DNA of 64,000 bases from JAEWWD01 sp964440115. GTDB taxonomy: Bacteria > Bacillota > Clostridia > Christensenellales > CAG-138. The position numbers and the translations under genes are program-made. Every line of letters begins with the position of its first letter. Positions within the stretch are counted from its first letter, which is position 1. Below, piece by piece: positions 50,201-62,200 of this stretch. Under the pieces are notes generated by a model. It worked only from the letters and a program-made list of their open reading frames with translations, was not told the DNA's origin and ran no database searches. Location of the stretch: NCBI GenBank assembly GCA_964440115.1, contig CAYTPV010000003.1, forward strand, positions 1 through 64,000, given 5' to 3'.

Positions 50201-53200
50201 ACCAGATTATACTGTTCCATTTCTCCGTTGCTGCCGGGTTTCATGGCATCATACTTCTTGTATACGGAAACACTAGAATCCCCATTATATACGAGCCAGC
50301 CATCTGCCATTTCCCATTCGAAGAAGAACTCATAGTTTTCTGCTGGACCCGTCCCGGTACTATTCTTCGGTACGGTGAGTATCCCGGTGGTCAGATTGAT
50401 GGTAACGCCGCTGTCCGCAAATGTCAGTATGAGTTCGTTTCCGGCCATAGCGTATGTATAGCGAGACAGATCGCTGATTGATCCATCCTCGCCTACCACG
50501 CGCTGAACCTTGCCGTATTGATCCGTATACACCGACGTACCGTTGGGCAGCAGATAGGATACGGAAGAATCCGCCGGATTGTAACCTGTCACATATCGTG
50601 TGATATCCGAAAGTGTGAAGTCGGGTACGCTGACCTTCGTGGACGTGTATTCCAGCATACCCGGTATGATGACGGATACCGCCGAAGCGCCCTTCAGGTA
50701 AGAAAGGCGTATGGCGTATGGCAGAAGCAGATCGTTTGCTCCGCCCGCGATGATATTCTTGAGCAGCAGCGTGCCTGTGATGGCGCTGTGATCCGCCGTT
50801 GTGGGCAATGTATCGACGGCGTTGATTTCCGCTAGTGTCAGTTCCGCGTAAATATCGCCAGTCGCTGTCATATCGATGGTGGCATTTGCCCCGCCAAACG
50901 GCGCAAGGTATGCAGTAAACCTGGATGAGGCAGTACCTATATTCTTGGCATTCTCTACGATAAGGGAATGCGCCCAAAGCGGCGAGGCAACAAGGTCACC
51001 GAGCAGCGCGCTGCCCGTAGACAGACTGCCGTTGTTCGCCGGATCTGTCCATATAACTTCCACTGTACCGCGCTCGTTTGCAACAAGCCCGTTTAGCGTT
51101 ACATTGCCGGAGCCTTCGCACTCGATATGGATCAACGGCTGCGTATTCTTGCTCACACCCATATATGAACGATTGTAGGACGTGGTGCCGCCGACGGAAG
51201 GCCGGGTGTAGGATTCGTTGTAAACATCGATGTTCGAGAATATGACATTCACGTTAGAATGATTCAGTATCACCACTTCAGGAATATACTGCTGGCCGTA
51301 GATGCTGTTGGACGGTATCGCACATTCCACATACAACCGGCCTGCGCGCGCGTTCTGGATATTGTTGAGTTGTATCGCGCCGCTCGACATCGTCCATATC
51401 TTGCTTTCGCCGGGCAGACCCACCGCGCGAATGCCGCTCAGGCTGCCGCCTTCGGGAATATCGATTACGATGCCCGCCGCCGCATCGCCGATGTGGAATT
51501 CGGCGCCGCTTGCAACGGTAATCGTTCTGCCCTTACTAAGATCGTAATTCTCATGGGTAGACTTGGTGGCGAGCGCTTTTCTGGTGCCGGTCGCTGTCAG
51601 ACTGATGCTTCCAGCGAAGGCTTTGGCACTGATGTTCACGTCCGCACCCATCAGCACTGCCTTGCCGCCCACGCTGGTATTGGCGTTGATGCTGCCGTTG
51701 GAAGTTGCGTGGGAACTGATGCTGCCGATAAACGCCACAATCTTTGTGGAAGCGTACGCGCGGATATTCGTACCGCTGCTGGTCGGCGTCGCATTTGCCA
51801 ATATCACAGTCTTGTCATAGCCGCGAACCACAACATTGTTGAGATTGACGTTGATATTCATATATGTTGTGACGGTGCTGTACGCATCAGCCGTACCATG
51901 CAGGCCCTTCGCAACAGCGTGCGTATAGGCGCTGACGTACAAATCCTTCAGGTTCGCGAATATGTTGACATAGCGCCCTGTAATGCTTGTGCTGTCGGCG
52001 GCGCCGCCGCTTGCAGCAGTCGCAATATTCACATTGGCGTTGGAGGTCAGAGAAGAAACATAGGCTCTGGAGTCCGGATTGCTCGAAAGCGCGCCGCTGC
52101 CGAAATCGCCAACCGTTTCAAGATCCTTCTCAGCCGTATAAGCGGCGATGGTGATAGTATTAAAAGTATCATGGATAACCGTGCGCAGCCCGATCGTCGT
52201 ATCCGTATTGGAGTTCACAGTAGCCGTTGCTTCCGCTGTACCGATCGTTACAAGACCTGCGGAATTTCCTGTAGCAGAGGTGTAAATATAATCCTGCGTT
52301 CCGCTCTGCGCGATGATATCGATATTGCCGTAATCCGCGTATAGCTTCACGTCAGAGCCGATTTCCACGTCTGTATCACGCGTAAGCCTATTGATTGCTT
52401 GTAGCTTACCGCCGTCAAATATGCCGCCGCTGTTGGCGTTGGTTTTGGCTGACATATAGGCGCTTGAGTCCGCGGTAATGGATATGCCGCCGTGCGCGTC
52501 GAGCAGGCTGCTCGCGCCGACACCGGTATATACCGTCTGCGTGATTTCGTTTTTCGCGTACATATTGCTGGCGGAAACCAGCAACCCGATGCTGTCGCCC
52601 GAAATGCTGGTGCTCGCGCGCGGCATATCCTTGGCGTGAACAATGATATTCCCGGCCGTAGACTGCACAGTTGCGCCCGTACCAATGGTAGCGGCCGTCC
52701 TGTAATAGCCGTATGTGGGCAATATGCTGCTGCTAACACCGATACCCGAAACACTGCGGCCCTTCATCATGACCGCTGTCGCGTATCCCGCGTTGTATGC
52801 GTCTACCGTGATATTGCCGCCTGCTTTTATGCTTGCATTGTTTCCGATTTTAGCTTCCACGGTCTGCCGCTGTGCATCCGCAGTCCCCGTACCGATCGTG
52901 GCTTTCACAAGGCCTGCACTGCCCGAATAGAGGGAAGCGCTTCCCGGCATATCGCTTGTCGCCTTAGCGACCGTATCGCCAGTCGCGTTCACATTGACAT
53001 TGCCAGCGGATATAATATCCGTGCCGTCATCTATATAAGCCTTTACGCTGTCCTTCGTGCTGGCTTCCGCATAGAGACCGCCAAGTATTACCAGACCAAC
53101 TGCATAGGTAGCGTTCGCTGTGGCGACGGAATTGGTGATGGCGCTTGCAAGTATATCGACCGACCCGGCGTTAATCTTACCGCCGCCGCCAATATATGCA

Positions 53201-56200
53201 GAGTTTGTAAGCGTCGCGCTGGACTTGGCGTAGCTGACCGCGCCGCTGACCAGAGAAACCGTAACACCGGAGCCGCCCTTGGGCGTTTCTACTGTGGCGA
53301 TTGCGCCGCCGCTATTCGCGCGATCGACAGAGAATATGGAATGTACGGTGATCGCGCCGCCCGCCGAGGCGGTGCCGGATACGTTGAAGTACGCGTTTTG
53401 CGTAGCCGCAAGCGTCGCCTGTGTAGCGTTCGCCGCTACATCCACGAGGTTGACGTTGATCTTGGGCTGTCTTGCGATTGCGGTAGCCGTTGATGTGCCC
53501 GAAACGATTACGCTGATATAACCGCCGGACACAACAGCGCCGCTGCCCGCGATGTACGCCTGCGCGGTGGAAGTGGTATCCGCCTTTGCGAGGTTGACTT
53601 TTGCGCTTACAAGGCCGAGGCTTCCGCTTGTGCCGCCGCCCGCGGGGCTGATCTGTGAGTATGCCTTGGTATTGTAGAGGTTATACACGGTCATATTGTC
53701 AGCAGCGATGCTTTCTTTGGAACCCGTGCTGTCAATATAAGCGTTGTAGGTGCCCGCAGCTTCAGCGAATGTCAGAGTCAGTGCAAGGTTGACAAGCGAC
53801 GCGCTGAATGTCGGCGTGAATATATCCGCGTCGGCGTAGGAGGTGCCGTATTGATCCACCGTCAGCTCACCGCCGATATCCGTAGAGGCGCCCAGTATAT
53901 ACGCCTGACTGGTTGAATTAGAGTGTGCATAGGCGGTATTGCACTGCGCACCGGCGACTGAGAATGAGAACGTCTTGCCGCCGCCGTTCGCGCCTACCGT
54001 TGCTGTTGCACCCTTATTCTGGTTGATCGCGACATTATTCTCGGAAGCGTTGTACAGAGAGCGTACGGTTGCATTGCCGCCAGATTGCACAGATGCACCG
54101 TTGATAAACGCGCTTTGCGAAGCAGAAAGCACTGCAGTCGCCAGATTGATCACGATATTGTAATACGAAACGGAAACCGTAACGCCATGCACCTTGCAGT
54201 CCGCACTGACATCGCCGGTGGTGACGACATTGATCCAGGTATCCGCAGTAACAGCGCCCGTGCCTTCTATACTGGCGCTTGCTGTCGTATTGACTTCGGC
54301 ATAGCCGGTATTGCCTTCCACATTGACGAGTGAAAGCTTTACGCCGCCAAGCGCCGGCGTAAGATCGACTGTGCTGTTGGCGTCGTAATCCGTCAGCACG
54401 CTGATGCTCTGCGCCTGTATGCCACCATTGGACTTGAGCTGCGCCACAAATGTGCCCTGTGCGTAGGAGTAGCCAACCATTACGCCGACTGTGATAAGGC
54501 TCAAGCTGATATTATCCACCTTTGCGTTGGCGACGGATCGTCCGTTGCTGTGCACGGTGAGCGCACCGGTTACCGTAAGGTCGGAAGCGTTGACGATGGC
54601 GTAGCCGGACGCGTTCGCTCTGGCGGTTGCGGCGCTTGCGGTTGCGGACCCTAGCCCTGCCGCGGCGGAGAATATGTACGCCTGCGCCATGGCGGTGAAT
54701 GTGATGACCTTATTGAGCGCCGAAGTTTTGCCCGCACCCTCATCGAAAATCAGGTCAACCAGACCATAAGCGCTGAAGTTCTTGTTCTGATCGGACACAA
54801 CGCTCAGCGAACCGATCTTGTATGCCGCAGTTCCTGCGAGCGACGCTTCCTGATAGCTTGTGAGCAGCGCCGTGGAAACAGATACGTTGCCGGTAGCTAC
54901 ACCGACGCTCGCACCCGCAATGATGGCATATGCCCGCGTGTTGCCGTTGGCGTATATCGTAAGACTTGTCGCGCTGAAGCTGCCCGATCCGCCCGACTTA
55001 TCGCCGAGCACCATCGCGCGGTTGCCTGCGCTGTTGATAGCAATCGCAAAGTTGAGCGCGGCTGCATACACGCCCACGGAACCCGTGATGGCGCTGACAA
55101 GTGCCTGCGAGTCGTAGGGTTTTGCTTCTGAGCCTGCCTTCACGTTCACCGTCTTGCCAGAAACCGATGCACCTGTGACATCGATGATGGCACGGTTGTC
55201 GCTCTTGATCTGCGCGAGAGCAACGATGGCGCCCACCGCAACATACCCGCCGACAAGCGAGGCGACTATGACTTTGGTATCGCCGTCCATCAACGCCGTA
55301 ACGTCTATGGTATTCGCCTGCACATTGGCTTTGTTGATAGATGCATAGCCGATCACACGGTTAAAACCGAGCGCCACGGCACCGTTCACCGCGACGGTGC
55401 CCGCCGCTACGCCCAAGCCGTATACAAAGGTATCACCGTCGATATCATTGGTGACCTGTACGGTGTTTGCCTGCACTAAGCCGTTTGTGCCGGTGGAACC
55501 AGTAAGCGGCGTCGTGCCGTAGGGGGAGATGCCAATATAGGTTAGGGCGACAGGGCGGTTGATGGCCAGCGCCACCGTTACACCCACCGCGATGGGACCT
55601 GCCGCTACGCTGACGATGATGGCGTGCGCCTGCGCGGTAAAATCGGTAGATACGGCGATGGTGCTCAACGGAGCGTTGATCGTCACGCCGCGGCCGATGT
55701 AAGTATCGATGCGCATACGGTTGATGGCGACTGCAACAGCCGCGTTAACGGCTACGCCGCCGCCCGCAAACGCGCCCGCCGCCGCAATGGCGTTGGTCGT
55801 GCCGGTAGACTGCACGCTGATGCCGCCCGAAACACCGCTGATGTGAGCCGTGCCGCTGATGCAGGATTCAACTGTGCCTTCGTAGTAAACACCCGCAACG
55901 GAGCCGCTGACCGCGACCAGACCGCCGCTTGCCGCAAGAGTGGCAGCAAGTACTTCGCCGAAATCGGTATTACCAAGCACGCTGATGCCGGAAGCGCGTG
56001 TGACATCGCCCGCGAGTATGGCGTGTGCTTCCGTAAACACGACAAGTGCTGCAACCGCTACGCTTACACCAGCGATAGCGCCGCCGCACGTGACGGATAT
56101 TACTCTGATGGTGGAGGTTGTGCTATTGGATATATTGGATTTGCTGAGTTTGTCGTCTATATTCGCCGTGCTCTGATTGCCGCCCTTTTCCATGACGGGA

Positions 56201-59200
56201 ATAACGGCGGAGGAAGAGCCTGCGGATGCGTGCACATTGATGACACCGGAAGCGGAAAGCGTAGCACCGCTTTCTACCACTGCCTGTACGTTGGAGAAGA
56301 GCACCGCAACGGATACGCCAACGCCTACTCCGGCATATGCTCCTCCGGCTACAGTACCTGTGATAAGGTTCGCATTTACGCAGTCGCTTGCAAGAACATC
56401 AATATTACCGCCGTTCGCGGTGACGGCAGAACCGCTGCCCACGATGGCAGAGGTAGCATCCTTAAGTGCATAACCGTTTATGACGGGCCCTGTCGATTTG
56501 GATTTATCGAGCGAGTTGCCGGCGGTATTGTCATAGAGCGTGTCGTTCATATTGCTCTGCGAACCGCCGGTTGTATCCTGACCGTAGTTGTTGCCGTCCA
56601 CACCCAGATCGTTGGCACTCTGCCCATCGCCCGCCAGCAAATCATTGAGGCTTTCGTCCGGTTTGTTCTGCTGTGCGCCGCTATGGCACTGTGCGAATAC
56701 ACCGTCCGTCTGTTTCTGCGGGTCCATTGCCGACTGGCCGTTATTGCTGGCATAGATACCGTCGTGTGCGTCGCCGGAAAGTTTGCCGCCCGCCACGACC
56801 ACTGCGATCGTGCCGCCTACGCCCACAGAACCGACGCCTGCGGTGAACACAAACGCATTCGCCGTACGGTTGGAGGAAGCGGAAATCTTGACCCATCCCG
56901 CAGCCGTGATGACGTTGCTCTTGCCAATTTGTGCCGCAATTGTGTTGAAGAACACGGCCGCGAGAGCGCTTATGCCCACACCGGCCACAGCGCTGATAGC
57001 CGCCGTGGCGACGACAGCCACAAGAGAATAAGTATCTGTTGCGATTACGCTGATATTTCTGCCGGATATGATCACATAGTCGCCGGTATACGCTTTGGTA
57101 ACAACCTTGGATACGATGACATCGAGCGTACCGCCGACGGATACCGTACCGCTTCCGCTTGCGCCTGCTGCATCCGCCGCTACGAATTCATTGGAAGATG
57201 CGCTGATGAGCACATCCCCGGTCGCGGTCAAATGTGTATTGTTCAATACGTATGCGATTGTTTCATTATAGAAGTAGGTGATGACGGCAATGGCCGTGAC
57301 ACCTACGGTGCCGCCGATACCTACTGCCGCTGCGATATTGACGAGCAGGCTGTTGGAATACGCCTTTACGTCGATATTGCCGCCTGCGGTAACCGTGCCG
57401 CCCAGCGAAGCGGTTACATGATTCATGAACACCAGCGCGTTCGCGCCGCCCGCTACGCCCACATTGCCCGAACCACCCAAAGCGACTGCCAGCAGCCACA
57501 GGCTATCGTTGGAGGTCGCAAGCACCTGCACGTCGCCCGCTGCCTGGATAACCGCGTTTGCGCCTACCGTAGCGGAAACCGTCTTATCGAATATCAGCGC
57601 CACAACGGTAGCGCCCACCCCCACCGAACCGCTGACGGAGAGCGATCCGGCGAGGTTTATTATGGTTGAATCGTCGTCAGCCTCCACAAGAACGTCGCTG
57701 GTGACGGTGACGTTCTCGGTCTTCGTGCCCTCTGTAACGGTATAAGTGGCCGGGTCGCCGTCCGCTTTTGCTTTCGCGCCCTCATCCATCTGCGCCTGTA
57801 TGATGTTGCGGATGATAATGGTATTCACGACACCGGTGACCGCAACGCTGCCCGAGCCCGCTGCCGCGATGGAGATCATGATCACCATTTCATTCGCTGT
57901 CGCGCTGACAAGTACACCTCTGCGGCGCGCTGTGCGGTTAGGCAACTGAATGCCAGCAAGAGCAGGATCGGAAGAATTATACATGCCTTTTGCAAACAAC
58001 TCGGCTGTCTTTCCGACCAGCGCCTTCACCTGATTTTCCAGTATGGCGGCGGAAAGCGTAGCGCCCACGGCATTTGAACCGGAGCCTGCGATGCCGCCCG
58101 CGATGGTGTACAGGCCGGTACTGAGGTTCGCGATCACGCCGATGGAGTCGCCCGCCGTCAGCTTCGCATGATCGCCGACGGAGGCAGTGATCTGGTTTCT
58201 TGCCGCGATGACGGGGATGGTACCCGTAAACGCGTTATTCCCGGAAGCGCCCAGTGCGAAAGTAATATACAGCGTGAAGTCGCGGCCTTTGGCCTGCACG
58301 AGCACATTGCCCTGATCGGCGGTCAGTACGGCGTTCTTTGCAGCAGAAGCCGTGACCGAACGTCCGAATACGCCAACGCTGACGGTTGCGCCGACTGCAT
58401 TGCTGCTTGCTCCCGAAAGCGCCATGGCGATAACGAGCATCCAGGCGTCTCCATCGGCCAGCACGGAGATATCGTGGTAAGCGCTGAGGTTTGCGGCTTC
58501 ACCAACGGAAGCCTGCGTAGAAGAAAGCGCGACCAGCACGTTGAGCGTACCGGCTACAGCGGTGCCGCCCGTGCTTGCAGAAGCGGAAGCCAGAGCGCTG
58601 ACGAGTTTTTCCTTTGTATAAGCGCTCAGTTTAATGGAACCCGCGCTGCTCGAAACGACCGCGTTATTGCCTATCTTGGCATTCGTAGAGCTTCCGGTGA
58701 TGATAACGGCAAATGTGCCGCCTGCGGCCACACCGCCGCTGCCCGCGGCGGAAAGCGATATGAGCAGCAGGAAGGAGTCGATGTCTGCGCCAATGTTCAC
58801 GTCGCCGGTCGCGGCCAATGTTGCGCCATTCCCTATAAGGGAATTTACTTTGGTATTCTGCACGATGCAGTTGATGGCGCCGCCTATGGCGTTGCCGCTT
58901 GCACCTGTATTCAGGGAGGCTGCGATTGTAATGACCATGAAGTCGGCTCTTGCACAAGCGTGCTGGGTATAATCGCCTCCCAGCGTTATGTTCGCATTGT
59001 CGCCAACCTTTGCTGTGACGGCATCTTCATCGGCAAGCGCGCCCACGGTGAGACCAACGCCAACCTTGGAGCCGCTCGCACTGAGCGAACCCGCGATGAT
59101 GCGGGCAGAAGTATCCGAACTCGCGTCTACGTTCATATCGCCGGTCAGCGTGATGACTGCAGTGTCTTCAACAGTCGCCTCGGTGGTGTTGAAGAAGAAC

Positions 59201-62200
59201 AGCATGGCAAAGGCGCCTGCGACGGAAGCAGTACCGCTGCCGCCGGAAATCGCACCCGCGATGGCTTCCGCGTAATAGTTGGTACTGGACAGGAAGTTCA
59301 TTAAGTCGACCATATCCAGCACGTTGTCCGTGTTGATATTGATATCGACCTTGTATGCGTCGTCCTCTTTCTTGAGATCGATGAGGCCCTTCTCGCTATC
59401 CTTAACGCTCGCGTCGGTGGAGTTGGTCACCAGGTTGTTCAGACCAAACGCGCTTTCATAATCCGAGAAATCCACGCGGCGCTTCTGTGCGCTCAGCGTG
59501 AAGGAACCTGCCGTGATGTTCGCGCCGCTTCCGACGAGAGCCTGTACGGTGTTGTGTGCGTATACGAGAGCGAAGGATGCGCCCACGCCCACCTTTGCGC
59601 CGGTCGAAACGCTGATCGCACCCGCACGTACGGCGAGCTTGCTCTTATCAAATGCAGAAACCGTGATATCCCCGGCTTTTATAACGGCGGACGGGAGTAT
59701 GACGGATTTCGTTACTGCCTTAGATACGATGATTGCCAACGCGCCGCCGATTGCGGCATTTCCCTGCCCGGATACCGCGCCCGCAATCGCCTGCGCACCA
59801 AGATATCCCTTGTATTCGCCGTCCATGTTCTGGGTGAGTTCAGCGGATACGGTGATGTCGCCGTCGTTCACTTCATCGGTATCGTCGTCGTCGGTTCCGG
59901 TCAGCGTGCCGCCGACTGTCGCCGTCGCTTCATTCTTGTTGACAGATACCGCCGCACCCACGGCAATGGAGGTGCTGCTCTGCGCCAGGCTCATGGCGAT
60001 GCCGGTACCCAGCGAACGGAAGTTGCCGTCGTTATCCGCAAGCACCACGATGGTTCCCGCGCTCAGATCACCGAGCACGCTTGCGTTGGCGATATGATGC
60101 GTGATATTGACCGCCACTGCGGCGGCAACCTGAATTTTTTGCCCCTGTGTCTGCGCACCCTGCGAAGTGGGGAGGGTCGATGTGCCGGCGTTGTTGTTCA
60201 CCTGGCCCTGTGCGCTGCCGGTTGCGCTGTCCGGCGTGCTGGTGGTGCTCGCATCCTGGCTGCGCAGCGCGTTGGAGGAAAGCGGCAGGTTGTTGTTTGA
60301 CTGCGTGGTGTTCGTGCCGCCGGACTCTGTATTGTTGTTGCTGTTCAGTTCGCCGTTGATCTTGCCGGCGGTTGCGTTGTTGTTGTTCGTAGTCGTGGTA
60401 TCACTGTTGGAATAGTTTCCATTTAATACGTCGTTGGTGGATTTCTCCGCGCCGCCGACTCCCTTGCGGAATTTGGAGAGGTAACGTTCCAAATCTGCGC
60501 CCATGGCGGTGGCTATGGCGTAGCTGTTGTCTTCATCGTAAGTGTGCGCAACAAGTTTCGCCGCACCCTTGATACGGCCGATGCCTAAGAAATCAGCGTC
60601 GACATTAGAGTACGCGATATTCACGGCAACCGCAGCGCCCACCGCAGTGGAACCGCCCACCGTGAAGCCGCTGGCCTTGGTAAGCGTGCTGCCGATTTGT
60701 TCAGCCTGCAGATAGAAGTTGACGAGTTCTGCGTTTTTGTTCGCTTCTTCTTCGGTAGCGTAATTCTTCTCGTTGATGTTGACGGTATTGCCGCCGGTGG
60801 TTGTGATGCGTGCGCCCTGTTCGATATAGGCGCGGACGGTATTGTAAATAAGCCCGACCGCAATGGACGCGTCGATGGAAATATCTTTGGGCTTGTTGGT
60901 GCCGCCGGTATCGCCAGAGCTGCCGGAGCCATCCTCACCGGAAAGCGGATCGCAGCCGGATACGGAGATGGTTTCGAGTTCATTCTTGCCGAGCGCGCGT
61001 ACCGACATTGTGCCGGACGTGACTTTGCGGTTAGCGCCTACGCCCGCTTCCACCGTCATGGTAGCGACATTGAGCGCGAACGCCGCGCCGACGCCTACCG
61101 TCTTGCCGCTGCTGTTGGTGGGCTTTGTCGGAGTAGTCGTGCCGCCCGAACCGCTGCTTGCCTCGAATATGGCGTAGATGGTGACGTCCGCGTCGGGCAT
61201 GTAGAAGGTATACGTATTGTTTGCCGCGTTCTCGACGGTGACGATCTGCTTTTCTGTCAGCGCGCCGCCTTCAGGCGTATAAGAGTACTTCAGAGAACCG
61301 GCTTGAAGCTTAGAGCCTGCATTCGCTTTGATGGTGACGATCAACCTATCACTCATCTTGGCGGAGGTAGTCGCCGTAGAAGAACTATCCGCCGGGGCTT
61401 TGACCGTTACCGTACCACTGCCTGTGCCAGTCGCATTGGTGTGAACGGTATGCAGGTTTTCATCGAATGTCGCTGCGATGTCGATTGTCGCGCCGTCCGC
61501 AAGTCCTGCCGGCATTGCGAACGTATAGGTGCCGTCTGCGCCCGGCGTAAGCGTGATGGTCGCGCCCGTATCGCTGCGGGTGGCGGTAAACTTGGTTCCA
61601 AGCTTGTATCCGTCGTCCGGCGAAACAGTCAGCGTGACAGTGCCGCCGGCGGTCTGTGTTCCGGAAACGCCCACGGTGCCGTTGGTCATGGAACCGACAA
61701 CAACTTTGCCATTGGTAGTCGTGTCGTGCTGCGTTCCTGTCGTGTTGCCGGTATCTCCGCCTGCTCCCGCGCCGGGGTCGGTATCGGCCGTGCCCTTATC
61801 GGTCACAGCGGAGCTTGCGACGGTGTTCTCCGTCTGGCGTGCGTATGCTTTGATGAGGGTATCGCCCGTAACCACGATGGGGTTTACGGAACTGTTGCTC
61901 ACGCCCGCGATATATGCTTTGGTGGTGCCGGTGATGACGGCGATCGCGGCGCTGCCCGCTATTCCGACATTCGACGCGCCGGCTCCCGATATTGCCTGGG
62001 TAATAAATGCGTGGGAGGGGCTCTTATCCTCGGGCTCGATCTTGAGATTCAGCCAGTTGGAAAGCCCGTCGAGCGCGGCGGTGGTCAAAGCTTTGCCCGC
62101 TTCGCTAAGCGCTGTCATGGCGTTTTCTTTGAGTGTAGTCGCGACATCGCCTTTGAGGAATGTCATGAGCTGCGTGACATCCACCATCTCAGAGAACAGC

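Noticed and set aside
55624..57669. 681-codon frame opposite the giant surface-protein gene
   Set aside because: An open antisense frame is expected from the Gly/Ala/Val codon bias of the giant gene; no ribosome binding site or domain.
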